Of a DNA stretch of 64,000 nt, positions 54,181 through 62,684 are shown one piece after another (the first letter of the stretch is position 1; the number at the start of each line of letters is the position of its first letter). Position numbers and translations under genes: made by a program. The notes beneath the pieces were generated by a model. That model was not told the origin of the DNA and ran no database searches. It saw nothing but the letters and a program-made list of their open reading frames with translations. The stretch is from Bin5 sp963662575 (GTDB lineage Bacteria > Chloroflexota > Anaerolineae > Caldilineales > Caldilineaceae), in the NCBI GenBank assembly GCA_963662575.1, contig OY759723.1:4402001-4466000 (forward strand), given 5' to 3'.

Positions 54181-55059
54181 CTATTCAGTATCGGTTGCTG
54201 CGACACGAGCAACGTTAGGGCTTAAGGGATCCCCCTTCAGCCACACATCTCGTTGCGGGAAAGGAATCGAAATGCCCTGCTTCTGCAGACCAAGATAGAT
54301 ATCTTCCAGAATCTCGCTGAGAGAGGACAGCCTCTGCGCTGGATCATCGATCCAATACTGAATTCGGAACAGTAGGGCCGAATCGGCGAACTCGACCAAA
54401 AAGGTGCGCGGCTCCGGGTCGGACAACACAGCCGAATGTTTGACTATGTGGGCATGCAGAATTTCATGCACGACACTGATTTCAGACCCGTAGGCAACTC
54501 CGATTTGGGATTCGATGCGCAGAATCTGATCCGACTTCGTCCAGTTGTCTAGCCTCTGCGAAACCATCAGCGAATTCGGAACGATTACCTCCGTATTGCT
54601 GAATGTCTTGACAACAGTTGTCCGTAGACTCATTTCCTGGACCGTGCCGCGAACGCTGTCGACTTCTATCACGTCTCCATCCCGTATCGTTCCCTCTGTC
54701 ATCAATACCAGCCCCGCAATGTAGTTACTGGCCAGATTCTGCAGTCCCAGGCCCAGTCCAATGCTGAGTGCACTGAGCGGCACCAGAAAGATGGACAGGT
54801 TTACGCCCAGGGAGGAGAGGGATGTGTATATTCCTGCAAACAGAATCGACAGGAAGATGAACGTGCGGATGAGCCTCCGATTGGTTGCGGTGAGCTTGAG
54901 CCGGGACTCCAGCCGCTTTTGGAATTGGCCGGCGGCTGCCCTCGCCAGGATGTAGAAAAGGAGAACTGTACCGACCGTTATTAGCAGGTCGATCAGTGAC
55001 AGGGGCGTTCCCTGCACAGTCGTCAAGGGCGTGCTCAGAAAGCGGACAATACCGCCCAT
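54181..55059 (-). CDS. MscS-family mechanosensitive channel
   Basis: A 292-residue channel subunit with N-terminal membrane helices (ITVGTVLLFYILARAA, RTFIFLSILFAGIYTSL) and the TM3 pore helix (LSALSIGLGLGLQNLASNYIAG), then the MscS beta domain (IRDGDVIEVDSVRGTV, VIVPNSLMVSQRLDNWT). It opens under membrane tension. It lies between amidohydrolases with 20- and 57-base gaps on the same strand, so it appears to be part of the operon, which might let solutes or products exit. Confidence 0.92.
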   Translation of the reverse strand: MGGIVRFLSTPLTTVQGTPLSLIDLLITVGTVLLFYILARAAAGQFQKRLESRLKLTATNRRLIRTFIFLSILFAGIYTSLSSLGVNLSIFLVPLSALSIGLGLGLQNLASNYIAGLVLMTEGTIRDGDVIEVDSVRGTVQEMSLRTTVVKTFSNTEVIVPNSLMVSQRLDNWTKSDQILRIESQIGVAYGSEISVVHEILHAHIVKHSAVLSDPEPRTFLVEFADSALLFRIQYWIDDPAQRLSSLSEILEDIYLGLQKQGISIPFPQRDVWLKGDPLSPNVARVAATDTE

Positions 55060-55079
55060 TTAGTCCGTCCAGCTATCCG

Positions 55080-56195
55080 TTATGCCAGTTTGTAGAATTG
55101 GCGGGCGTTCTCAGCCATGATGTTGCGCCGAGTTTCCAGGGGAAGCGTGGCCGGCACTGCCCGATCGGGGGAGTCAAAGTCCCAATGCGGGTAGTCCGTT
55201 GCAAACATCAGGTGCCGCCCTCCGTCCATCTGTTCCAGTAGCTGTTCAAAATGGGCCTGCTGCCTCGGCTCTTCCATCGGCTGCGTGGACAGCCAGAAGT
55301 GTTTCCGCATGTACTCAGACGGCGCCATTTTCAGATAGGGTGTCTCGGCGCGGAGTCGCTTCCAACTCTGATCCAGCCTCCAGGCAAGCGAAGGCATCCA
55401 CGCAAAACCGCCCTCAATGATGACGATGCGCAGCTCGGGAAAGTGCTCGAAGACACCCTCGCACACGAGGCTGGCGACTTGGGCCTGAAATGCCTGGGCC
55501 ATACCGCAGTGATCTTCGATGTAGTAAGAAGGCCACCCTCCCGCAGTCAGGGGATGGCCGCCGAGCCCGCCGAAATGGATGCCAATCGGCAGGTCATACT
55601 CCAGTGCGGCCTCGTACATCTTCCAGTATTTGCGCCTGCCAAGCGGTTCCTGTGTCCGGGCTACGATGACTATCTGCACAAAGCCATTGTGGTCGCCCAG
55701 CCTGTGAATCTCCTGCGCGGCCAGCTCAGCGTCCTCGTAGTTGACCAGGATTGACGCCCGCAACCGCGGCTCAAGTTCCAGCCATTCTGCGATTTGATAG
55801 TCGTTGATGGCCCGCGCCAGCTGAGCGCCATACTCGCGATTCACCTGGCCGCCGGCTCCCGCGAGCGGATTAAGAATGCCGTAGTCCATGTCCCAGGCAT
55901 CGAGCAGTTGCTCGCGCATGAATTCCAGGTCAGTTCCGGGCGGGCGTCCGCTGGGCGGCCAGGCATCGGTGCGGGCAGCGTTGGGCTGGGCGCGCGGGTA
56001 CCCGCCGCCGTAATGCCCCCGCATCCCGATCATTTTGTGATATTCCTGCCACTCTGGCGCCAGATAGTTGGTGATGATCTCATTGAAAAGGGGGTCTTCA
56101 TAGACATCAAAATTGTGAATATCCGTGTCAATTACGGCCAGCTTTGTTTTCTCGGCCCTCTGCGGTTGTTCAGCGATCTCCAGTTCCAGCGTCAT
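55080..56195 (-). CDS. Amidohydrolase (Amidohydro_2 family), paralogue B
   Basis: A 371-residue TIM-barrel enzyme of the same family as its neighbours. Metal ligands: Asp/His in AVIDTDIHNF, H207 in IGIHFGGLGG, late Asp in FATDYPHWDF. EWQEYHKMIGMRGHYGGGYP and DAWDMDYGILNP follow the family's opening. GGGAGACGG precedes the ATG. Start and end lie 11 and 20 bases from the flanking genes. The complete ligand set suggests activity; the substrate is unknown. Confidence 0.9.
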   Translation of the reverse strand: MTLELEIAEQPQRAEKTKLAVIDTDIHNFDVYEDPLFNEIITNYLAPEWQEYHKMIGMRGHYGGGYPRAQPNAARTDAWPPSGRPPGTDLEFMREQLLDAWDMDYGILNPLAGAGGQVNREYGAQLARAINDYQIAEWLELEPRLRASILVNYEDAELAAQEIHRLGDHNGFVQIVIVARTQEPLGRRKYWKMYEAALEYDLPIGIHFGGLGGHPLTAGGWPSYYIEDHCGMAQAFQAQVASLVCEGVFEHFPELRIVIIEGGFAWMPSLAWRLDQSWKRLRAETPYLKMAPSEYMRKHFWLSTQPMEEPRQQAHFEQLLEQMDGGRHLMFATDYPHWDFDSPDRAVPATLPLETRRNIMAENARQFYKLA

Positions 56196-56206
56196 GGTCC
56201 GTCTCC

Positions 56207-57403
56207 CTAAAGTCGATAGAACGAGCGAGCATTCTCATGCCAGATGTTTGCGCTGAGCGGCTCAGGCAATGTTACGGGCCAGGCTTCTTCGTCCTCATCA
56301 TAGTGCCAGTGCGGGTAGTCGGTGGCGAACATGAGCATCTGATCCGTCTCCAACTGTTCGATTGTCTGAAGGATATACTGGGGATCGGGCGGGGCGCCAA
56401 CAGGCTGAACCGTCACGCGCATATGCTGGCGAATATAGTCGGACGGCGCACGCCTTACCCATGGTGTGTTGGAGCGCAGCCCCTTCCACTCCTTGTCCAG
56501 CCGCCACATGAGTGAAGGCATCCAAACGAAGCCACCTTCAATCAGGGCGATACGCAGCTCGGGGAAACGGTCAAATACCCCTTCGGCTATGATGCTGATG
56601 ACCTGAGACTGGAATACCTGCGCCATGCCGGCATGCTCTTCCAAGTAGGTCGAAGGCCAGCCCACCGGTGTAGGTGGATGACCTGGCGCACCGCCGAAGT
56701 TGATACCAATGACCAGTTCCCGTTCCACAGCCGCGGCATATAGGGGATCGTAAAAGCGGTTGCCGTACGGAATAAATGAGCGCACTGGAAGAACCACCTG
56801 AACGAACTGCGGATGGTCGCCGAAGCGATGAATCTCCTCTGCAGCGCGGGAAGGCGTCCGGCTGGGGACGACCAGAGATCCCCGCAGACGCGGTTCCGGC
56901 GTCAGCCACTCTTCGAGCTGCCAGCGGTTAGCTGCGGTAGCCAAATCCGCCGCCAGATCCTCCTGCTTGACGCTCTGAACTCGATAGGAACAGTTTAGAA
57001 TTCCGATCTCAGTATTCCAAGGGTCGAGCGCTTGCTCCCGCACCAGCTGCAAGCTTGAACCTGCCGCTCCTCCCTCTGCCGGCATGCTTCCCGGCCGCGC
57101 CGAGGTTGGCGCGCCGCGAGGATAGTCGTTGGCGTGGGGACCGCGAAAGGCCGATTCCCGGACATAGTCGCGCCAGTGATCTGCCAGATAGGGCATCAGC
57201 ACTTCGATGGACGACACTTCGTTATGAATGTCGCAGTCAATAACTGGATGCGGCGCTAACATTCGCCTCGAACCGTTTTGCGGCTGAACGGCGGACTGCT
57301 GGCGTTGACCGGTGTTGTGTCCGTTTTCCGAGGAAGCTGACAGGGACTGCGGCGCGTCGGCGTCTGACATCATAGCGCGGTGCTTTCCTGCACTGATTGA
57401 CAT
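56207..57403 (-). CDS. Amidohydrolase (Amidohydro_2 family), paralogue C, His-to-Asn at a metal position
   Basis: A 398-residue paralogue and first gene of the run. About 50 disordered residues (Gln/Ser/Asn-rich) precede VIDCDIHNE, so the start may instead be the second ATG at 57373. The family layout is preserved (PWNTEIGILNC, FATDYPHWHYDE). At the position of the conserved barrel His (H209 and H207 in paralogues A and B), this protein has N235 in IGINFGGAPGHPP. The substitution is clear in the DNA (AAC). It may change the metal or leave the protein as a non-catalytic partner. Gene order and 11-base spacing argue for co-expression with B. Confidence 0.9.
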   Translation of the reverse strand: MSISAGKHRAMMSDADAPQSLSASSENGHNTGQRQQSAVQPQNGSRRMLAPHPVIDCDIHNEVSSIEVLMPYLADHWRDYVRESAFRGPHANDYPRGAPTSARPGSMPAEGGAAGSSLQLVREQALDPWNTEIGILNCSYRVQSVKQEDLAADLATAANRWQLEEWLTPEPRLRGSLVVPSRTPSRAAEEIHRFGDHPQFVQVVLPVRSFIPYGNRFYDPLYAAAVERELVIGINFGGAPGHPPTPVGWPSTYLEEHAGMAQVFQSQVISIIAEGVFDRFPELRIALIEGGFVWMPSLMWRLDKEWKGLRSNTPWVRRAPSDYIRQHMRVTVQPVGAPPDPQYILQTIEQLETDQMLMFATDYPHWHYDEDEEAWPVTLPEPLSANIWHENARSFYRL

Positions 57404-57611
57404 GAGTGAATGACTGTTTCTCGATAACGCAGATTCTACCGCCTTGAGCGCTTGCCGTCAACGCCAGATAGTCGAAGGGATGATACCTGCATCTGAATCA
57501 GATCAGCCCCCGTCTTGGAGATTGGTTGGACGACTTCATTTTGGGGACCTGCCTTACTCTGCAAGGGCCATTGTCTCTCATCACTCCTCTTCACTCACTC
57601 CTGTCGATTGC

Positions 57612-57640
57612 TTGCCGACGCGAGGACCTTAACATATAAT
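57612..57640 (+). promoter_or_regulatory. Candidate promoter for the unknown gene/PhyH pair
   Basis: TTGCCG (57612-57617) and a perfect TATAAT (57635-57640) with a 17-base spacer, about 50 bases before the ATG at 57690. One of the better sigma70-type matches in the window. No gene is seen in the rest of the 57404-57689 gap. Confidence 0.5.
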
Positions 57641-57689
57641 TGCGTAGGAGAATTGAACTCTCAACCCCGCCGCCAGGAACTGCAAACAG

Positions 57690-57974
57690 ATGGATTCCAA
57701 TGACCGGCCCCGCCAACGCCTATTGTATCTGCATGCACGCACTCCCAGCGTCTTCTCAGAGATTCTAGGGTATACGTTGATTGAACCTGTCTACGGTTTC
57801 CAGGTCGAAATCAGCGGCGGAGAGTTCGAATGGCCCTATTCTCAGGTGCACGATGCGCTGGTAGACGGCTGGCAGATTGTACAGTTTCCTCACTTGCAGT
57901 CCCCGTACAGCGACACGGATCTGGATGTAGTTGGCTATGAGTTCATATTGCAGAAGATGGAGGTTGTCACATGA
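57690..57974 (+). CDS. Unknown 94-residue protein
   Basis: I do not recognise a family. The sequence opens DSNDRPRQRLLYLHARTPSVF, is slightly acidic, and has aromatic-rich strands (FQVEISGGEFEWPYSQVHDAL, WQIVQFPHLQSPY). There is no signal peptide or membrane segment. Its stop overlaps the start of the PhyH gene (ATGA, 4 bases), so it is translationally coupled, and a good promoter candidate lies upstream. This supports a real small gene whose product works with the dioxygenase. Confidence 0.65.
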   Translation: MDSNDRPRQRLLYLHARTPSVFSEILGYTLIEPVYGFQVEISGGEFEWPYSQVHDALVDGWQIVQFPHLQSPYSDTDLDVVGYEFILQKMEVVT

Positions 57975-58762
57975 TCGATGCCAAATACCTGCTCACAGAC
58001 GTTGACGTGGCTCGCTTCCTTGTTACAGGCTACCACATTGTCGAGCCGGACCTGCCCGCGGGCTTGAACGAGCGAATCGCCGGAGAATTGGACACCCTGA
58101 ACGCCAACCCTGGCGACGCCATAACCGAGGAAGTGCCCGAGCTTTGGCAGGTCGTGGATCATCCACAGGTGAGGGGCGCTCTCATCAGCCTGTTGGGCGA
58201 GGACTATACCGTAAACTCCCACCGCCACTGGCATTGTAAACTGCCTGGATCCGGTTCCATGCAGTGGCACCAGGATGGGACCAACAATCGAAATACGCAG
58301 ATCGACCGCCTCCTTGGGCTCTACTATCCTCACACTATTTCCGCCGAGATGGGCCCAACCGTGATCGTCCCGGGGACGCAGTTTCGCAACGCGCCGACTG
58401 ACAGGATGTCCACCTACTCGAACATTCGAGGGCAGGTGCCAATGACTGTCAAAGCCGGCACCGTGGCATTCACCCACTATGACCTCTGGCATGGCACCGC
58501 CAGCAACAGTTCGAACGTTAAGCGCCACATGATCAAGTTCCTCTTCAACCGCGCCAGTGAGAACTCAGCCCCCTCGTGGAACCATGACCCTGAGGCATTG
58601 AACCGGCCGCGGGACTGGGATGCACGCGACAAGGTGCAGGATGCTGTCAACATTCTCTCTTTTGGCAACCCCCTGTGCGTTTCGCAGAGCGACCATTACA
58701 AGGAGCGGACTATTCGGCATGAGGCCTGGCAGGAGTTGATGGGCCAACGAGCGACAGATTGA
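57971..58762 (+). CDS. Phytanoyl-CoA dioxygenase-family Fe(II)/2-oxoglutarate oxygenase (canonical H-x-D)
   Basis: A 263-residue PhyH-family enzyme. The iron triad is intact: H100-Q-D102 in MQWHQDGTN and distal H174 in DLWHGTASN; R185 (SNVKRHMIKF) can bind 2-oxoglutarate. VIVPGTQFRNAP stands for the family PGSH region. Here the Asp is present, unlike in the two PhyH-like proteins at 7.9 and 18.4 kb. It probably hydroxylates a small molecule. The upstream small gene overlaps it and a methyltransferase gene follows 154 bases later on the same strand, so a three-gene modification cassette is possible. Confidence 0.9.
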   Translation: MIDAKYLLTDVDVARFLVTGYHIVEPDLPAGLNERIAGELDTLNANPGDAITEEVPELWQVVDHPQVRGALISLLGEDYTVNSHRHWHCKLPGSGSMQWHQDGTNNRNTQIDRLLGLYYPHTISAEMGPTVIVPGTQFRNAPTDRMSTYSNIRGQVPMTVKAGTVAFTHYDLWHGTASNSSNVKRHMIKFLFNRASENSAPSWNHDPEALNRPRDWDARDKVQDAVNILSFGNPLCVSQSDHYKERTIRHEAWQELMGQRATD

Positions 58763-58916
58763 GGCGCAACGGTTCGAGAAACTTACGCTTTCCTGGTAGC
58801 AAATGGTATGCGCCAGCCGTTTCGCCTTCGCGCAGGAGCTGCTGGATACCAGGAGTAGGTTTGCACTGCAGGCCGGATCCGAACAACTCAAGATATGACA
58901 CAGAAGGAAGTAAATT

Positions 58917-59726
58917 ATGGATGAGCTTTCTAGCTTCAATCGTGAACGCTGGAACGGGTTGGCGCGCGCCGGAATACTTTACTCGCGGCCTAAACTGGAG
59001 TTGGACGAGGAATCCGCAAGGGAGATGGTGGACGAGGCAGGTCTACTGGGCGACGTGCATGGAAAACGCCTGCTTGTCCTGGCAGGGGGCGGCGGTCAAC
59101 AGTCGGCCGCCCTAGGTTTGCTGGGCGCGCAGATTACGGTAATGGACCTGTCGGACGAACAGCTTGCGAACGACAAGCGCGCTGCCGACCATTACGGGTT
59201 GTCACCAGTCCTCTTGCAAGGCGATATGCGGGACCTGTCCCGTTTCGACGAGGACGCCTTCGATATCGTCTACCAGCCTTTCTCTATTAACTTTGTGCCG
59301 GACGTGCGTCCCGTTTTTGCCGGCGTAGCCCGTGTGCTGAAGGCCGGGGGACTCTATCACGTCCAGTGGCACAATCCCTATACGCAGACTTTCAATCCTG
59401 ACGACTATGACCCCATCAGGGGTTACTCGTCCAACTCGACCTACGTCGATGGTGAGGTCGACGTCGTTGCAATTTATGGCAGCGACACCTGGGGCGTGGA
59501 AGGCGAAGACGGCGCCAAGATCGAAGTGCCGGGGCCGCGCGAGTTCAGGCACACGATGACAACGTTCATCAACTGCTTGATTGCAAGCGGGTTCGAAATT
59601 CTGGCATTTAGCGAGCACACGACCTGGGAAGAGGATCCTGAGCCAGGCTCGTGGGAGCATTTCAAGTCAGTCAGCCCGCCCTATCTGGGATTTTGGACGA
59701 AGAGGAAGTGCGGGGACGGGGCCTAA
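58917..59726 (+). CDS. Class I SAM-dependent methyltransferase
   Basis: A 269-residue Methyltransf_25/11-type protein. SAM motif I is LLVLAGGGGQQSAAL, strand 2 ends ITVMDLSDEQL, motif III is LQGDMRDLSRFDEDAFD, motif IV is IVYQPFSINFVPDV. The substrate-side region (residues 150-269) lacks known motifs. AGAAGGAAG precedes the ATG. The PhyH gene upstream may act on the same compound. Confidence 0.87.
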   Translation: MDELSSFNRERWNGLARAGILYSRPKLELDEESAREMVDEAGLLGDVHGKRLLVLAGGGGQQSAALGLLGAQITVMDLSDEQLANDKRAADHYGLSPVLLQGDMRDLSRFDEDAFDIVYQPFSINFVPDVRPVFAGVARVLKAGGLYHVQWHNPYTQTFNPDDYDPIRGYSSNSTYVDGEVDVVAIYGSDTWGVEGEDGAKIEVPGPREFRHTMTTFINCLIASGFEILAFSEHTTWEEDPEPGSWEHFKSVSPPYLGFWTKRKCGDGA

Positions 59727-59744
59727 TCACCCTGACAAAGGCTC

Positions 59745-61100
59745 TCAGCTACCGCTGCTGTCCGAGGGAAGCCTGAACGAATCCCCCGTCTCCTCAATCT
59801 CTCTCATCAGCAGTGCCCGATGCTTTGACACTATCTCTCGAAAAGCAGACTGGTAGGCCAGGTTCCGCGTTTCGCCAGGATCGGTTTCCAGGTCAAAGAG
59901 CAGTTCAGGCCGTTGGCCGTGCGAAAAGACGATATACTTGTAGCGGGCCGTGCGGATCATGCGGCCCTTTTTCGTGTCATCATCCATGAAAGCCTGCAAT
60001 TCTGTCACAACGCTGGATCGCCCTGGCAGTGAAGGATCCTCGATTACAGGGCGCAGGCTTTGGCCGTGTAATCCTGAAGGGACTGTGATCCCTGCGTAGT
60101 CACATAGAGTAGGCAGCAGGTCCAGCCCGGAAACGAGGTGAGTGCTGTCTAGCCGGTTTTGCGGAACCGCGCCGGGCAGGCGCATCACAAACGGCACTCT
60201 GACCACCTCTTCCCACAGCATCAGTTTGGTAACCCATTTGTGGGCCGCCACACCTTCTCCGTGGTCGCTTGTCAGTACGACCAGCGTGTCATCGGCGAGA
60301 CCACTTTCCTCCAACGCTCCAAGCAACCTGCCAATCTGCTGATCTACCCGTTCGGTCAGACGATCGTAGGCATACAGGTATCGGCGCCACTCATTTTCAC
60401 CCCAATTGTGTGTCCAGCTCATCTCCGGGCCGTACTCTGTCCGTTGCCGGCACAGTTCGACGATTTCAGGCTCATCCACTATGGGTTCAAAGTTGGCCGG
60501 AAGTGGCGGGAGCTCGCTGTCTGGCGTTATATCGACAATGTGGTGCCACTCCATTACCCAATAGCATATATCGTGGGGATTGTGGAGAGAGGCCACCAGT
60601 AGAAAAGGGCTCTCCGCATCTGCCCCCTGCGAACTCTCCTGCCTCAGAAACTCGACGGCATGATCCGCCCACAAAGGATCGGTGTCGCTCCCAAGTTGCG
60701 GCGGTATCCCTTCAGGGTATTCGTCACACAGAAACTGAAACCCGTCTTTTCCGCCAACGCTCTGCACGCCCTTGCGGGGTCTCGGCCCCAGATGCAACTT
60801 ACCGGCGTAATAGGGTCGATAACCGGCTTGGCGAAAGTGTACGCCCATAGTGGGGATACCCGGCCTGACATCAGGTCCGTTGACCTCTACCCCGGTCTCG
60901 TGCGGCAACCGCCCGGTCAGTAAGCTGCCGCGAGCAGGGCCGCATACAGGGGCAGGGCAATAGGAGTTCTGAAAGCTCAACCCGCTGCGGACGAGCGAAT
61001 CCATGTGCGGCGTATGGACGCGCGGGTTGCCGTGTGCGCCGAGAGCCGAAAAAGTCTGCTGATCCGTAAGGATAACGAGGATGTTAGGTTGGTTAGACAT
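59745..61100 (-). CDS. Sulfatase (Cys-type, formylglycine-dependent)
   Basis: A 451-residue arylsulfatase-family enzyme. Maturation signature C53-G-P-A-R57 in PVCGPARGSLLTG is the C-x-P-x-R site that is converted to formylglycine. Metal ligands include Asp in ILVILTDQQTF and the Asp-His pair in LTSDHGEGVAAHKW. There is no signal peptide, so it is probably cytoplasmic. It hydrolyses sulfate esters, possibly choline- or sugar-sulfate-like. Sulfatases are common in marine polysaccharide and osmolyte users. No anaerobic sulfatase-maturating enzyme is in the window. It converges on the methyltransferase. Confidence 0.92.
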   Translation of the reverse strand: MSNQPNILVILTDQQTFSALGAHGNPRVHTPHMDSLVRSGLSFQNSYCPAPVCGPARGSLLTGRLPHETGVEVNGPDVRPGIPTMGVHFRQAGYRPYYAGKLHLGPRPRKGVQSVGGKDGFQFLCDEYPEGIPPQLGSDTDPLWADHAVEFLRQESSQGADAESPFLLVASLHNPHDICYWVMEWHHIVDITPDSELPPLPANFEPIVDEPEIVELCRQRTEYGPEMSWTHNWGENEWRRYLYAYDRLTERVDQQIGRLLGALEESGLADDTLVVLTSDHGEGVAAHKWVTKLMLWEEVVRVPFVMRLPGAVPQNRLDSTHLVSGLDLLPTLCDYAGITVPSGLHGQSLRPVIEDPSLPGRSSVVTELQAFMDDDTKKGRMIRTARYKYIVFSHGQRPELLFDLETDPGETRNLAYQSAFREIVSKHRALLMREIEETGDSFRLPSDSSGS

Positions 61101-61418
61101 GTGGGTATCAATGTGGTATGGGTCGAAGTGAGGAGTCGTTATCTGATCTCGAGAACTATCGCTTTTGCCGTCGCCAGGAAAACCATAGTTGACAGTATTC
61201 GGGCACCGGGGATTCTTCCCAGGTGGGGCTTTGACCAGTCACCAATTCTTGCAACCAAAGACGTCGCCAGGTTTCCCTTCAGAGCAACAGGTTGATAGCC
61301 CCACCTGTCTGAAAAGGAAGTATCATTCAATGCGGGGCGAGGCGAAGACAGACACACGTTTTGGATTTGCAAAAGCCATCAACCTTGATGAAAAGACCAA
61401 TCTACAGACAAGCCTGCA
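61101..61418. other. Gene-free region
   Basis: About 320 bases between the sulfatase start and the end of the SHOCT-like gene. A short minus-strand frame (61139-61372) shows no family resemblance, and I see no RNA or repeat. Confidence 0.4.
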
Positions 61419-61754
61419 TCACCGCTGGCCTCCGCGGCTGTGGCCGCGCATTTGGCGCGGTCCCAGTCCTCTGCCGCGGTCGCGTGACGGCCTCGAATTT
61501 CGGCCTACGCCGCGACCATCTCGCTCCCCTCCCTGTCTTTTGCCAGAGGGAGCAATCCCCTCTGCATCAGGTCGTGCACCTGGCGCTTTCTGCAATTTAT
61601 CCCGTACATCAGGCTGAAGTGAATCGGCCAGGATTTGCGCCGAGCGGCTGGGACGCTCCGGCTGCTGGACAGCCTTCAGCAGTGCAGTTGCGTCTTCCGC
61701 TGATATTTTGCCCTCTTCCAACAATTTGAGGATGGCAATGCGTTCTTCGTTCAT
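61419..61754 (-). CDS. Short SHOCT-like protein
   Basis: A 111-residue protein whose first 30 residues (ERIAILKLLEEGKISAEDA followed by TALLKAVQQ) match the SHOCT-like module that normally begins DUF4097-type proteins. The rest is a linker ending in an Arg/Gly-rich tail (RGVGRNSRPSRDRGRGLGP). The beta-helical DUF4097 domain is missing, so this may be a truncated relative. AAGGAGC precedes the ATG. It follows the decayed repeat gene on the same strand. Confidence 0.6.
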   Translation of the reverse strand: MNEERIAILKLLEEGKISAEDATALLKAVQQPERPSRSAQILADSLQPDVRDKLQKAPGARPDAEGIAPSGKRQGGERDGRGVGRNSRPSRDRGRGLGPRQMRGHSRGGQR

Positions 61755-61959
61755 AATTTAAGCTCCTTGGTCCCAGTTTCGAGTATCAGACGCAACCATG
61801 AATACGGAGGACCAGGCCATAGTGCGCTGAACACTCCAACTGCCCTTTCACTGCCTACTGTTTGTCTCTAAGCCCATTCCTTGAGGTAGCCGGCACCTTG
61901 CTGGAAGCTCGATTTCGGCCAATCTATACCTGAACGGAGGCAGCGAACCTCGTCGCATT

Positions 61960-62345
61960 CTACACGATCTTCTTCATTGTGCGAACATGCCTTGCGTCAA
62001 CGCCGAGGACACTCATCTCGACCAGTCGTTCTGGGGTAAGGTCGTCCAGAACCAGCGACTCCATCTCTCGCATATAGTCGGGCGACACACCGTGTACGCG
62101 CATCTCGATCAGTTTTCCTGCAGAAGGGTTGAGGCCGAACACACGCATTTCCCGCACATACTAAGGCATCACGTTATGTATGAGCATATCCAGAAAGTTG
62201 TCAGTCGATAGAACGGCTGGCTCCAGGTCACCCATGCCCTGTCCGAATTCCGGAGGTAGGCCGTGAGTCTTCATCTCCGTCAAATTATCCTAGTTGACGT
62301 TGGAATTAAGCGTCTCTTCACTGGCAGAGGGCATGGATTGGGCAG
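61960..62345 (-). pseudogene. Decayed helical-repeat protein with in-frame stops
   Basis: Read on the minus strand, one frame runs from about 62345 to a stop at 61960 and contains repeats of the form EMKTHGLPPEF, EMRVHGVSPDYMREM and EMSVLGVDARHVRTM. Such GVTPEYIREM-type repeats are known from C-terminal parts of bacterial membrane-associated and peptidase-like proteins. TAG codons interrupt the frame near 62161 (NVMP-stop-YVREM) and near 62290 (NSNVN-stop-DNLTEM). The flanking residues continue the repeat pattern across the stops, so this is decay and not chance. Confidence 0.7.
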
Positions 62346-62684
62346 GAGAGGTGTTGACCGATGCCACAAGTTGGGAACTCTTCAAGCACTTTACCCAAGC
62401 GGTCGTTCCTCCAATATGAGACGGTTTGCAGATTATTTTGTCAGTGTCAGTAGTTATTTCTTCTATTCATCCATTGTGACAGAAATTGGATTTCAGGTCT
62501 TGCCGGGCTTTCCAGGCCAGGCACAGATTGCACAGTCGGCGCTTGCAGGTGCATTGGCAGGGCATTGTCCTTCTTCCTTCCTCTTTGCGTATTTTGACGT
62601 GATAGCAGACAATTTTCGGGTTGAACAGCATACGTGGGTTTTGCACACCAAATCATATCAGAACGGACACAAGGAGTCACTTAT
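62346..62684. other. Region upstream of the aldo/keto reductase
   Basis: No recognisable gene. The decayed repeat frame may continue a little further into this region on the minus strand (to about 62400) without recognisable repeats. AAGGAGTCAC at 62671-62680 is the ribosome-binding site of the next gene. Confidence 0.4.
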
